Of a stretch of 64,000 nt of DNA, positions 1 through 8,794 are shown in pieces. The position numbers were made by a program, and so were the translations under genes. The notes beneath the pieces were generated by a model, which was not told the origin of the DNA, ran no database searches, and saw nothing but the letters and a program-made list of their open reading frames with translations. Each line of letters starts with the position of its first letter. Within the stretch, counting starts at the first letter, position 1. Source of the stretch: Rhizobium bangladeshense (GTDB lineage: Bacteria > Pseudomonadota > Alphaproteobacteria > Rhizobiales > Rhizobiaceae); NCBI RefSeq assembly GCF_017357245.1, contig NZ_CP071617.1, forward strand, positions 156,547-220,546, written 5' to 3'.

Positions 1-2
1 TC

Positions 3-845
3 GCGAGTGGCGATACCGTGGTCACGGAAACGCTCGACGCCATCGGCTATGACAAGGACGGCATCAGGCGGGCATCTGGTCCGAACCCGATGAACGGCCC
101 AATTTTCGTGGAGGGTGCGGAGGCCGGTGATGCGCTGAAGGTAGATATCATCAGCATGACGCCAACCAGGGGCACTGGTTTTACCCGAAGCATCGTCGCG
201 GCCAATGTTGTCGACCCTGAAACGGTTCGCGGCCTTCCGCCGCGCGATACCGCTCTCTGGACCATCGACCGCGAAGCATTGACCGTCCGGCTGTCGGAGC
301 CGGTCGCGGGTCTCGAGAATTTCGTTCTGCCCCTCGCGCCGATGATCGGCTGTTTCGGGGTCGCGCCCGCCCTCGCCCAGGCGATATCGACCGCGACCAG
401 TGGCGAATATGGCGGCAACATGGACTATCGCCTGTTCGGCCCCGGCACCACGGTTCGCTTCCCAATATCGGCGCCGGGCGCCCTGTTCTTTTTGGGCGAC
501 TGCCATGCCGTGCAGGGAGATGGCGAGATTGTCGGCACCGGCATCGAGACCAGTTTCGAGGTCACGGTGCGGCTGACGGTGGAAAAGAAGTCTGGGCTGG
601 TCTGGCCGCGCGGAGAAACCGCTGAAGACATCTTCACGATCGGCAATGCCCGGCCCCTCGATCAGGCGCTTCAGCATGCGACGAGTGAAATGCTGAACTG
701 GCTGGCGTCCGATTATGGTCTGGACAGGACGGCTGCAAGCCATCTGCTGGGCCAGGTAGTGCGTTACGATGTCGGCAACGTCTTCGATCCGGCCTATACG
801 ATGGCTTGCCGGGTCGCGAAGAAATGGCTGGCCGGCCGATCGTGA
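3..845 (+). CDS. acetamidase/formamidase family protein, 5'-truncated by the window edge
   Basis: The reading frame is open to the first bases of the window, so the start lies outside it and about 280 C-terminal residues are visible. The first residues (GDTVVTETLDA) and the later FVEGAEAGDALKVDI segment fit the FmdA/AmdA family, which hydrolyses short amides to ammonia and the carboxylate. The GGNMD segment near the middle is typical of the family. The gene ends 15 bases before the convergent hydrolase gene at 861-1775, so it belongs to a transcription unit entering from the left. Its true amide substrate cannot be told. A GTG at 18 could be taken as a start but would cut into the conserved N-terminal part. 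Confidence 0.85.
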   Translation, partial: ASGDTVVTETLDAIGYDKDGIRRASGPNPMNGPIFVEGAEAGDALKVDIISMTPTRGTGFTRSIVAANVVDPETVRGLPPRDTALWTIDREALTVRLSEPVAGLENFVLPLAPMIGCFGVAPALAQAISTATSGEYGGNMDYRLFGPGTTVRFPISAPGALFFLGDCHAVQGDGEIVGTGIETSFEVTVRLTVEKKSGLVWPRGETAEDIFTIGNARPLDQALQHATSEMLNWLASDYGLDRTAASHLLGQVVRYDVGNVFDPAYTMACRVAKKWLAGRS

Positions 846-860
846 CGACCGGTCCATGCT

Positions 861-1775
861 TCAGTCGTGCCGCGACAGGAAGCGGGAAACGGTCGCCATG
901 CACAGCGGCCTTTCCTCGACATGCGGCATATGGCTGGAATTTTCGAAGAGCACCCACTCGCAGCCGGGGACGCGATCGAGATAGGGCCTGACGACCAGGG
1001 GCGTCGCCTCGTCATATTTGCCCGAGATCAGCAGCGTCGGTGCTTCGATGCGATCGAGCCGGTCTTCGATCGTCCAATCCTTCATCGTTCCGATGACGTG
1101 GAATTCCGTCGGGCCGTTCATGTTGCGATAGACGGTGTTGTCTTCGTCCATGATGGCAAAGGTGCGCGCCACCTCGGGCGGCCATGGCGCCACGCGGCAG
1201 ACATGGCGATCATAGAAGACGCGGGAGGCGGCGATATAGTCCGGATCGGTGAGGCTTCCGGCGTGTTCGTGCTTCAGCAGCGTGTCCTGCACCTCCTTCG
1301 GCAATTCCTGCCGCAGCCGGTTGGCCTCGGCAACCCAGGTGTGCATGTTGGCCGGCGAATTGGCGATAACCAGGGCTTTCAAACCCTGCGGCCGGCGCAC
1401 CGCATGTTCGGCGCCGAGCATGCCGCCCCAGGACTGGCCCAGAAAGGCGTAACGATGCTGGATGCCGAGGTGGGCCAGCAGTTCGTCCAGCTCTTCGAGG
1501 AAGAGACCGACCGTCCAGAAATCCGGGCCCTTGTCAGGAAGGCGGGTGGAATTGCCGTTGCCGAGCTGGTCGTAATGGATGACCGGCCGGCCGTCGAGGG
1601 CGGCGATGTCCTTGAAGGAATCGACGTAATCATGCGTGCAGCCGGGCCCTCCATGCGCAACGACGAGAGGCAGCTTGTCGCTTTTCAGGGAGCCGGTCAC
1701 GCGGTACCAGGTGCGATAATCGCGAAAGGGCAGATAGGCTTCACTTGTCGCGACTTCGGCCACCGGCATCTCCAT
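861..1775 (-). CDS. proline iminopeptidase-type alpha/beta hydrolase (L-amino acid amidase-like)
   Basis: This is an alpha/beta hydrolase of the proline iminopeptidase/L-amino-acid amidase family, about 304 residues, which removes N-terminal residues from peptides or cleaves amino-acid amides in the cytoplasm. Visible are the HGGPG oxyanion-hole motif (residues 41-45), the nucleophile Ser115 in GQSWGG, the acid Asp255 in GKYDEATP and His282 in SSHMPH. The frame opens further upstream to a GTG at 1829, but family alignment favours the ATG at 1775 (or 1769). It lies directly downstream of the LuxR gene on the same strand and probably forms a two-gene operon with it. It resembles the hydrolase at 2752-3642 over its whole length, so the LuxR gene is flanked by two paralogues. 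The exact substrate is unknown. Confidence 0.85.
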   Translation of the reverse strand: MEMPVAEVATSEAYLPFRDYRTWYRVTGSLKSDKLPLVVAHGGPGCTHDYVDSFKDIAALDGRPVIHYDQLGNGNSTRLPDKGPDFWTVGLFLEELDELLAHLGIQHRYAFLGQSWGGMLGAEHAVRRPQGLKALVIANSPANMHTWVAEANRLRQELPKEVQDTLLKHEHAGSLTDPDYIAASRVFYDRHVCRVAPWPPEVARTFAIMDEDNTVYRNMNGPTEFHVIGTMKDWTIEDRLDRIEAPTLLISGKYDEATPLVVRPYLDRVPGCEWVLFENSSHMPHVEERPLCMATVSRFLSRHD

Positions 1776-1832
1776 TTCTCGGAAGTTTGGAGACCATAAC
1801 GCGGCGGCGGCGGCGAAGGCAGCTATCACAAG

Positions 1833-2621
1833 TTATAGGTTGGGCAATGACCGTTCACGCTCTTCGAGAAGGCGGTAATGGGTCGCGCGCACGACGGCCT
1901 GCGTACGATTGCGGGCGCCGAGCTTCTTGGCCGCCGCGTTGAGATGCATGACCACGGTGGGAACGGAGCGGCCGATGATGCGCGAGATTTCCTTGGCGGA
2001 ATAGCCTTCCGCAGAATGGCGCAGGCATTCGCGCTCCCGCTCGGTCAGGCGGATGGTGCCGACGGTCCTCGCCCGTGTGTCGAAAAGCGAATAAGCGGTC
2101 TCATGAAAGATATGGGCAAGCAGATTGAAGTCGGCGATAGCGCTCAACGCATGCCGTTCGAAATCGCGGCCCCCGCGGAAACGGATGCCGGTGACCGTGG
2201 CATAATCGCCCCCCGGCATATGCACCGGCACGGTCACGCCGGTCGACATGTCGCGTTCGCGGAGATAGCGGGTCACCGGCGCGGTGTCGTCGCTCATAAA
2301 GCGATTGATCAGCGTGTCGGCATCAGTGTCGTAATTCCAGAAGAAGGGCGCGCTGCTGCGTAGCGCCACCTGCTGGACCGGGTCGATGCGGAAATAACCG
2401 CGATCGAACCAGTAGTCGTGCATGTCGTCGGCGATGTTCCTGAGCTTCAGCAGCGACGGAATCATGATCGCGCCGTCAATATCATAGGGCACCGGCGTAT
2501 AATCATAGATGAGGGCCTCGAAGCCGAGCTGCTTCATTGCCTCGAAGGCCTCGTCGATCCGGCCGTCCAGCGTTTCATGCGCCGTAAATTGCTGTCTGAT
2601 CGTTCCAATATCATCAAGCAT
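1833..2621 (-). CDS. LuxR-family solo regulator of the plant-associated (PAB) type
   Basis: A 262-residue transcription factor with an N-terminal autoinducer-binding domain (about 20-175) and a C-terminal LuxR helix-turn-helix (about 189-250, TERERECL...AKEISRIIGRS). Relative to TraR numbering, the conserved W57 and Y61 are replaced by Met67 and Trp71, while D70, P71, W85 and the Gly near 113 are kept (Asp80, Pro81, Trp95, Gly128). This M/W pair marks the LuxR solos of plant-associated bacteria such as OryR, XccR, PsoR and NesR, which respond to plant compounds rather than acyl-homoserine lactones. No luxI-type synthase is visible in the window. The ATG at 2621 is chosen because GGGGA stands upstream and the sequence before it does not match the family. 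It is divergent from the hydrolase-importer operon at 2752-8711 and cotranscribed with a second hydrolase. Confidence 0.9.
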   Translation of the reverse strand: MLDDIGTIRQQFTAHETLDGRIDEAFEAMKQLGFEALIYDYTPVPYDIDGAIMIPSLLKLRNIADDMHDYWFDRGYFRIDPVQQVALRSSAPFFWNYDTDADTLINRFMSDDTAPVTRYLRERDMSTGVTVPVHMPGGDYATVTGIRFRGGRDFERHALSAIADFNLLAHIFHETAYSLFDTRARTVGTIRLTERERECLRHSAEGYSAKEISRIIGRSVPTVVMHLNAAAKKLGARNRTQAVVRATHYRLLEERERSLPNL

Positions 2622-2655
2622 GGGCAGTTCCCCGGTTGGCATGCACCGCGCTACC

Positions 2656-2671
2656 CTATCACTTCTTATAG
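2656..2671. promoter_or_regulatory. weak candidate lux-type dyad between the LuxR gene and the hydrolase-importer operon
   Basis: A 16-base dyad with CTAT and ATAG arms lies in the 130-base divergent intergenic region. The same region also carries GGCATGC at 2638, GGCATGG at 2674 and CCATGCC at 2706. An A/T-rich stretch at 2694-2702 could hold a -10 at about the right distance for a LuxR-type activator. The arms are short, so this is only a candidate binding site for the adjacent regulator. Confidence 0.25.
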
Positions 2672-2751
2672 CTGGCATGGAGCGCGTTTTCCGGTAAAAA
2701 ATTAGCCATGCCCAAATATTGAGCAAGGGAAATTTTCTGCTGGAGTAATCA

Positions 2752-3642
2752 ATGTGGCGTGAAATGCAGCCGGACGCGCGATTCGAGGTCGATGTGGATG
2801 GCTATCGCGTCGTCGCCTATAGCTTCGGGATCGGCGACGAGACGGTGTTCTGCCTGAACGGCGGTCCCGGCCTGCCATGTGATTACTTGCGCGAGGCCCA
2901 TTCCTGCCTGATCGACAAAGGCTACCGCGTCGTCGCCTTCGACCAGCTCGGCACCGGCGCTTCCGACCGGCCGGACGATCTCTCGCTCTGGACGATCAGC
3001 CGCTATGTCGAAGAGACGGAAACCGTGCGCAAGACGCTCGGGCTCGGCAAGGTCCACATGCTCGGCCATTCCTGGGGCGGGTGGCTCGCGATAGACTATG
3101 CTCTGACCTATCCCGAAAATCTGAAGACGCTGATCCTCGAAGATACCGTCGCCGACATGCCGCATCTGATCTCGGAACTGGAACGGCTGCGGGCAGCGCT
3201 TGGTCCGGAAACAGTCTCGATGATGCAGAAGCATGAGGCGCAGGGGACTTATGATCATCCGGAATATCTCGCCGCCGTCACCATCCTCAACTACCGCCAT
3301 GTCTGCCGCCTGGCCGAATGGCCGGCGCCGGTGCGCCGCTCGCTCGACGACTGGAACATGGCGCCTTACGCGACGATGCAGGGCCCGAACGAATTTCTCT
3401 ACATAGGCAATCTCAGGGACTGGAACCGTATCCCCGATCTGCCGCGGCTGACCTTGCCCGTGCTCATCACCACGGGAGAGCATGACGAGCTGACGCCTGC
3501 CTGCGCGCTGAGGATGAAGCTCGCGCTGCCGAATGCCGAGCTCAAGGTATTTGCCAATGCCAGCCACATGCCATTTTATGAGAACCCGCAGGACTATTAT
3601 CCGGCGCTTCTAGGCTTTCTTGACCGGCACAAGGCATCCTGA
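2752..3642 (+). CDS. proline iminopeptidase-type alpha/beta hydrolase, first gene of a peptide importer operon
   Basis: A 296-residue alpha/beta hydrolase of the proline iminopeptidase family. It has the oxyanion loop as NGGPG (residues 36-40, where HGGPG is usual), the nucleophile Ser107 in GHSWGG, Asp245 in GEHDELTP and His272 in ASHMPF. GGAG lies about seven bases before the ATG. It is the first gene of a unit that continues through two permeases, a double ATPase and a binding protein, so its likely task is to cleave the imported peptide or amide inside the cell. Placement beside a PAB-type LuxR solo matches the pip genes next to xccR, psoR and pipR in other plant-associated bacteria. The natural substrate cannot be read from the sequence. 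Confidence 0.88.
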   Translation: MWREMQPDARFEVDVDGYRVVAYSFGIGDETVFCLNGGPGLPCDYLREAHSCLIDKGYRVVAFDQLGTGASDRPDDLSLWTISRYVEETETVRKTLGLGKVHMLGHSWGGWLAIDYALTYPENLKTLILEDTVADMPHLISELERLRAALGPETVSMMQKHEAQGTYDHPEYLAAVTILNYRHVCRLAEWPAPVRRSLDDWNMAPYATMQGPNEFLYIGNLRDWNRIPDLPRLTLPVLITTGEHDELTPACALRMKLALPNAELKVFANASHMPFYENPQDYYPALLGFLDRHKAS

Positions 3643-3693
3643 TGCAAGTGAAAGCGGCTCAAATCCCACGAAGACAGAGGGGCGATCGCCGTC

Positions 3694-4632
3694 ATGCACC
3701 GCTATAAGTTCGTTCTGACGCGACCGCTGCAGTTTCTGCCCGTACTTTTCGGCATCAGTATCATCACCTTCATCTTGGTCCGCCTGATCCCCGGCGATCC
3801 CGCACGCAATATCCTCGGCACGCGTGCAACGCCGCAAGCACTTGCGAGCATCCGTGCCCAGTACGGTCTCGATCAGCCGATGTGGCTGCAATATGTCTAT
3901 TTTCTTAAGAACCTCGCCGATGGCGAAATGGGCAAGTCTATCCTCTACAAGATCGACGTGCTGAAGCTGATCGCGACCCGCATCGAACCGACGCTCGCGC
4001 TCGTGGCCGCCAGCCTCGTGCTCTCGGTCCTGATCGCGGTGCCGATGGCGGCGATCGCCGCACGCAATGCAGGCCGAGCGCCGGACCATGCGGTGCGCAT
4101 CGTCTCGACTCTCGGCATCGGTTTTCCGCCCTTCTGGCTGGGGCTGATGCTGATCATCCTCTTCAGCGTCGAGCTCGGCCTGCTGCCGGTTTCGGGCTAC
4201 GGCGCGACCATCGGCGACAAGCTTTCACATCTCGTGCTGCCAAGCCTGACGGTGGCGTTGTCGCTCTCGACTGTTTTGACGCGAAGCCTGCGGGCGGCAA
4301 TGATCGAGGCGCTGAAATCGGATGTCGCCACGGCGGCGCGCGCCCGCGGCATGCCCGAGGGCATCGTCTTCTGGCGGCATGTGCTGCCGAATTCGCTGGT
4401 GCCGACGATCAACCTGCTTGCCGTCAACATCGGCTGGCTGATCGGCGGCACGGTTGTGGTCGAGAGCGTCTTTGCGCTGCCCGGCATGGGGCAGCTCCTC
4501 GTCAGGGCGATCTTCTCGCGCGACTATATGGTGGTGCAGGGCGTGGCCATGGTCTTTGCCTGCGCCACCGTGCTGATCAATTTCATCGCCGACATCGTCA
4601 CCGTGGCCGTCGATCCGAGGGTGAAGCTATGA
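3694..4632 (+). CDS. peptide/opine-type ABC transporter permease, DppB/OppB-like
   Basis: A 312-residue inner-membrane permease. It has the N-terminal membrane segment and the FILVRLIPGDP motif of DppB/OppB proteins, further hydrophobic segments, and a cytoplasmic coupling loop around residues 205-230 (ALKSDVATAARARG...HVLPN) that contacts the ATPase. It starts 51 bases after the hydrolase gene and overlaps the next permease by four bases, so translation is probably coupled. Together with the following genes it forms a complete peptide-type importer. Related transporters carry dipeptides, oligopeptides, nickel, glutathione or opines, and the family does not decide between these. Confidence 0.92.
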   Translation: MHRYKFVLTRPLQFLPVLFGISIITFILVRLIPGDPARNILGTRATPQALASIRAQYGLDQPMWLQYVYFLKNLADGEMGKSILYKIDVLKLIATRIEPTLALVAASLVLSVLIAVPMAAIAARNAGRAPDHAVRIVSTLGIGFPPFWLGLMLIILFSVELGLLPVSGYGATIGDKLSHLVLPSLTVALSLSTVLTRSLRAAMIEALKSDVATAARARGMPEGIVFWRHVLPNSLVPTINLLAVNIGWLIGGTVVVESVFALPGMGQLLVRAIFSRDYMVVQGVAMVFACATVLINFIADIVTVAVDPRVKL

Positions 4633-5480
4633 GCATCGAGGCGACCGCACCCGCCTCCCCTCGCCGGCGCCGCTTCCTCGGCCAGCGGCCGATGCTTGCC
4701 GTCGGCGCCGGCGTGCTGCTGTTCTTCATCATGCTGGCGGTCGCCGCACCTCTTATCGCGCCCTATGACCCCATCATGCAGAATGCCGAGGTGCGCCTGC
4801 AGGCGCCATCGCTGATGCATCCTTTCGGCACCGACAATTTCGGCCGTGACATCCTCTCCCGCGTCATCTGGGGTGCGCGCATCGATCTGCAGATGGCGCT
4901 GATCGGTGTCGTCTTCCCCTTCCTCATCGGCACGACGGTCGGCACCATTGCCGGCTTCTTCGGCGGGATCGTCGACGCGCTGTTCATGCGCCTCGTCGAT
5001 ATCATCCTCGCCTTCCCGTTCCTCGTGCTGATGCTTTCGATAATCGCCATCCTCGGCCCCGGCCTCGGCAGTTTCTATATCGCCATGGCGCTGGTCGGCT
5101 GGGTTTCCTATGCGCGGCTGATCCGGGCGCAGATGCTGGTGCTGAAGGGCAGCGATTACGCTGTCGCCGCCGTCAGCCTCGGCTTCAGCCGTTCGCGCAT
5201 CATGTTCCGTCACCTGCTCCCGAACGCCATCGCCGGCTCGATCGTCTTTTCCATGTCCGATGCGACGCTGGTGCTGCTCAGCGGCGCTGCCGTCAGCTAT
5301 CTCGGCCTCGGCGTTCAGCCGCCGATCGCCGAATGGGGCGTCATGGTCGCGGAAGGACAGAGCTTCATCACTACGGCCTGGTGGATCACGCTGTTTCCCG
5401 GCCTCTCCATCGTCTGCCTGGCCTTCGGCTTCAGCATGCTGGGCGATGCGCTCGGCGAATTGCTGGGGGTGCATGAATGA
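4629..5480 (+). CDS. peptide/opine-type ABC transporter permease, DppC/OppC-like
   Basis: A 283-residue second permease of the same importer. An N-terminal cytoplasmic tail and membrane segment are followed by HPFGTDNFGRDILSRV, the hallmark of DppC/OppC proteins, and a coupling loop (LKGSDYAVAAVSLGF...HLLPN) near residues 175-200. The ATG overlaps the stop of the preceding permease and its own stop overlaps the ATPase start, as expected for subunits made in fixed ratio. Confidence 0.92.
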   Translation: MSIEATAPASPRRRRFLGQRPMLAVGAGVLLFFIMLAVAAPLIAPYDPIMQNAEVRLQAPSLMHPFGTDNFGRDILSRVIWGARIDLQMALIGVVFPFLIGTTVGTIAGFFGGIVDALFMRLVDIILAFPFLVLMLSIIAILGPGLGSFYIAMALVGWVSYARLIRAQMLVLKGSDYAVAAVSLGFSRSRIMFRHLLPNAIAGSIVFSMSDATLVLLSGAAVSYLGLGVQPPIAEWGVMVAEGQSFITTAWWITLFPGLSIVCLAFGFSMLGDALGELLGVHE

Positions 5481-7177
5481 GCGGCTCGGTGCTCTCCGTT
5501 CGCGATCTTACCGTCAGGGCGCATCTCGATTCCGGTCCGCGCACGCTGCTCGATGCTGTTTCGCTCGACCTCGGCCGCGGTGAAATTCTTGGCCTCGTCG
5601 GCGAGAGCGGCTCGGGAAAGAGCCTGTTCTGTCGCTCGCTGGTGCGTCTGCTGCCCTCCTCGCTGCTGAAGATCGAAAGCGGTTCCGTGTTGCTCGAGGG
5701 GCGCGACCTGACGCGGATCGACGACGCCGAGATGCTGAAGGTGCGCGGCGGCGAGATCGGCATGATCTTCCAGAACCCGACCAGCCATCTCGATCCGGTC
5801 ATGCGCGTCGGCGACCAGATCGCCGAGGGCATCCGCTACCATCAGGGCCTTGGCGCCCGCGAGGCCCGTGCCGCGGCAGTGGAGATTCTCGCGCAGGTCG
5901 GCTTTCCCGACCCCGGCCGCCAGTACGACAGCTATCCGCATGAGTTTTCCGGCGGCATGCGCCAGCGGGCAATGATCGGTGTCGCCCTGTCCTGCAACCC
6001 GAAGATCCTGATCGCCGACGAGCCGACAACGGCGCTTGACGTCACGATCCAGGCGCAGATCCTGCGGCTGCTGATCGATATTCGCGACCGGCGCGACCTA
6101 TCGATCATTCTCATCACCCACGATCTCGGCATCGTCGCCCAGACCTGCGACCGCATTGCTGTGATGCGCGGCGGCAAGCTTGTCGAAGAAGGGCCGAAGC
6201 GGACGATTCTGACGCGGCCGCAGCATCCCTATACGACCAACCTCATCGACAGCCATCCCTCGATATCAGGCGAGATGCCGGCACCGTCGCTCGAGATCGC
6301 CGGGGCAAGCCGGCCAGCCGCAGCTTTGCTCGAGGTCGACGATCTGCACGTACGCTTCAGAGGCGGCGGCAGCCTGTTCAAAGGGAGTGCCAGGACGATC
6401 AGCGCCGTTGCCGGTGTCAGCTTGAAGATCATGCCGGGCGAGACAGTTGGCATTGTCGGCGAATCCGGCAGTGGCAAGAGTACGCTTGCCCGCGCCGTGC
6501 TGGGATTGACGCCGCTTTCCTCGGGGCACGTGACTTTCGACGGCATCGACCTGGCGCAACAGAGGAGCGCGGGCCTCGCAAAGCTCAGGCGCGAAACGGC
6601 GATGGTGTTCCAGGACCCCTACAACGCACTGAACCCGCGGCTGACGATCGGACAAATGCTCGGCGAGGTGCTGAAGGTGCAAGGCAAGGTCGCCGCCGCC
6701 GATATTCCAGCGCGGATCGGCGAGCTGCTCGACCTCGTCGGCCTCGAGCGTGAATTCGCCGGGCGCAAGCCGCGCAGCATGAGCGGCGGTCAGTGCCAGC
6801 GCGCCGGCATCGCCCGCGCGCTCGCCGTTGAGCCGAAGCTGATTATCGCCGACGAATGCGTGGCGGCGCTCGACGTCACCATCCAGGCGCAGATCATCGA
6901 GCTTTTTCGTCAACTCACCGCGAAGATGAACCTGACGCTGATCTTCATCGCCCATGATTTGGCGATCGTGCGCAATCTCTGCCAACGCGTCGTCGTGATG
7001 TATCGCGGCGAGATCGTCGAGGAGGGCCGCTCCGACCAGGTCTTCGCGCGGCCGAAGCATGCCTATACCGCGGCGCTGATCGCTGCCATTCCCGACATCG
7101 ATCCCGACAAGCCGCTGCTACAAGGCCCCGACCGCAGGGGCGAGCCGCAATCCATGTCCGTCAAACGCATGCCATAA
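5477..7177 (+). CDS. peptide-type ABC transporter, fused double ATP-binding protein (DppD-DppF type)
   Basis: A 566-residue protein with two ATPase halves in one chain, as DppD and DppF would be if fused. Walker A motifs GESGSGKS occur at about residues 42-49 and 327-334. The signatures are FSGGMRQR and MSGGQCQR, and the Walker B regions are [10 protein letters not shown] and [10 protein letters not shown], the second with Cys where Pro is usual. Each half ends in the oligopeptide-transporter C-terminal region with a PYT or AYT segment. It supplies the ATP hydrolysis for the two permeases just upstream. The fusion is common in rhizobial peptide importers and is not a sign of damage. Confidence 0.92.
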   Translation: MSGSVLSVRDLTVRAHLDSGPRTLLDAVSLDLGRGEILGLVGESGSGKSLFCRSLVRLLPSSLLKIESGSVLLEGRDLTRIDDAEMLKVRGGEIGMIFQNPTSHLDPVMRVGDQIAEGIRYHQGLGAREARAAAVEILAQVGFPDPGRQYDSYPHEFSGGMRQRAMIGVALSCNPKILIADEPTTALDVTIQAQILRLLIDIRDRRDLSIILITHDLGIVAQTCDRIAVMRGGKLVEEGPKRTILTRPQHPYTTNLIDSHPSISGEMPAPSLEIAGASRPAAALLEVDDLHVRFRGGGSLFKGSARTISAVAGVSLKIMPGETVGIVGESGSGKSTLARAVLGLTPLSSGHVTFDGIDLAQQRSAGLAKLRRETAMVFQDPYNALNPRLTIGQMLGEVLKVQGKVAAADIPARIGELLDLVGLEREFAGRKPRSMSGGQCQRAGIARALAVEPKLIIADECVAALDVTIQAQIIELFRQLTAKMNLTLIFIAHDLAIVRNLCQRVVVMYRGEIVEEGRSDQVFARPKHAYTAALIAAIPDIDPDKPLLQGPDRRGEPQSMSVKRMP

Positions 7178-7196
7178 CAAAGAAGGGAACGAACTG

Positions 7197-8711
7197 ATGA
7201 CAAAAAGGTGGAAATCAATCGGGCTCGCCGCCATGCTCGCTGGCCTGACGCTGAGCGCAAGCTATGCCGAGGCCGCCGGCGTGCTCACCATCGGCCGCCG
7301 CGAGGATTCGACGACATTCGATCCGATCAAGACGGCGCAGAACATCGACAACTGGGTGTTCTCCAACGTCTACGACGTGCTGATTCGCGTCGACAAGACA
7401 GGCACCAAGCTGGAGCCGGGGCTTGCCGAAAGCTGGACGATCTCGGATGACGGGCTGACCTACACCTTGACGATCCGCGACACGAAATTTTCCGACGGTT
7501 CGCCGCTGACGGCGGAAGACGCGGCCTACAGCCTGCTGCGCATCCGCGACGATCCTGCCTCGCTCTGGAGCGATTCCTACAAGGTGATCGAGACGGTGGT
7601 CGCAACCGATGCGCATACGCTGACGATCAAGCTCAGGAACCCGTCCGCGCCTTTCCTCTCGACCCTTGCGCTGCCCAATGCCTCCGTCATCTCCAAGAAG
7701 GGCATGGAATCGCTAGGGCCTGACGCTTATGGCGAGAAGCCGATCGCATCCGGCGCCTTCGTGGTCGACGAATGGCGGCGCGGCGACCGCGTCATCCTCA
7801 AGAAGAACCCGAATTTCTGGGAAGCCGACCGCGTCAAGCTCGATGGTGTCGAGTGGATCTCGGTGCCTGACGACAACACCCGCATGCTGAACGTTCAGGC
7901 CGGCGAACTCGATGCCGCGATTTTCGTGCCCTTCTCCCGCGTCGAGGAGCTGAAGAAGGATCCCAACCTCAACGTCGACATCGATGCCTCAACACGCGAG
8001 GATCATCTGCTGATCAACCATGCGCATGGCGCGCTCGGCAAGAAGGAAGTCCGCCAGGCGCTGGATCTTGCGATCGACAAAAAGGCGATCGTTGATACCG
8101 TCACCTTCGGCCAGGGCACGGTCGCCAATTCATATGTTCCCAAGGGCGCTCTCTATTATTACGCCGATAACCTGCAGCGGCCCTATGATCCAGCAAAGGC
8201 CAAGCAGATGCTGGCGGCGGCCGGCGCCTCCGACCTGACGCTGAATTACGTTGTGCGTGCCGGCGACGAAGTCGACGAGCAGACGGCCGTCTTGGTCCAG
8301 CAGCAGCTACAGAAGGCCGGCATCACCGCCAATCTGCAAAAGGTCGATCCCAGCCAGGAATGGGATATGCTCGTTGCCGGCGACTATGACATCTCGGTCA
8401 ACTACTGGACCAACGACATTCTCGACCCAGACCAGAAGACCACCTTCGTCCTCGGTCACGATTCCAACAACAACTACTTGACCAACTATAAGAACGAGGC
8501 GGTGAAGGAACTGGTTGCCAAGGCGCGTCTCGAGCTCAACCCAAAGAAGCGTGAAGAGATGTATGTCGACCTGCAGAAGATGGCCAAGGACGACGTCAAC
8601 TGGATCGATCTTTATTACAGCCCATATATCAACGTCTCGCGCAAGAATATCGAGAACTTCCACCAGAACCCGCTCGGCCGTTTCTTCCTGGAAGACACGG
8701 TCAAGAACTGA
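7197..8711 (+). CDS. peptide-type ABC transporter, periplasmic substrate-binding protein (SBP family 5)
   Basis: A 504-residue family 5 extracellular solute-binding protein. A typical Sec signal peptide ends near residue 26 (SASYAEA), and the mature protein has the family's early LAESWTISDDGLTYT segment and the later GAFVVDEWRRGD segment. It is the last gene of the unit that starts at 2752 and lies 19 bases after the ATPase gene. A GC-rich hairpin at 8731-8757 follows. Its cargo is unknown. By analogy with the PipR system, where the binding protein captures the inducing molecule, it could bind the LuxR ligand or a precursor; that is inference. Confidence 0.92.
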   Translation: MTKRWKSIGLAAMLAGLTLSASYAEAAGVLTIGRREDSTTFDPIKTAQNIDNWVFSNVYDVLIRVDKTGTKLEPGLAESWTISDDGLTYTLTIRDTKFSDGSPLTAEDAAYSLLRIRDDPASLWSDSYKVIETVVATDAHTLTIKLRNPSAPFLSTLALPNASVISKKGMESLGPDAYGEKPIASGAFVVDEWRRGDRVILKKNPNFWEADRVKLDGVEWISVPDDNTRMLNVQAGELDAAIFVPFSRVEELKKDPNLNVDIDASTREDHLLINHAHGALGKKEVRQALDLAIDKKAIVDTVTFGQGTVANSYVPKGALYYYADNLQRPYDPAKAKQMLAAAGASDLTLNYVVRAGDEVDEQTAVLVQQQLQKAGITANLQKVDPSQEWDMLVAGDYDISVNYWTNDILDPDQKTTFVLGHDSNNNYLTNYKNEAVKELVAKARLELNPKKREEMYVDLQKMAKDDVNWIDLYYSPYINVSRKNIENFHQNPLGRFFLEDTVKN

Positions 8712-8730
8712 GTTCGCGCAACATGCAAAT

Positions 8731-8757
8731 GCTCCGGCGCCCTTGCGGCGACGGAGC
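8731..8757. terminator. GC-rich hairpin between convergent genes
   Basis: An 11-base arm GCTCCGGCGCC pairs with GGCGACGGAGC with one mismatch around a five-base loop. It lies 20 bases after the binding-protein stop and 38 bases before the end of the convergent glutathione transferase gene. There is no clear T run, so it may act as an RNA-stabilising end or a factor-dependent terminator. Confidence 0.6.
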
Positions 8758-8794
8758 CTCATTCATTGCTGCGACAGGTGGCTGACCGGCTTGC

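Noticed and set aside
867..1799. Long plus-strand frame (310 codons) opposite the first hydrolase
   Set aside because: It mirrors a well-supported alpha/beta hydrolase and shows no domain of its own.
4524..5474. Long open frame on the minus strand (316 codons) over the DppC-like permease
   Set aside because: It lies wholly antisense to a clear permease gene, is rich in Asp, Glu, Arg and His as shadow frames of GC-rich genes are, and resembles no protein.
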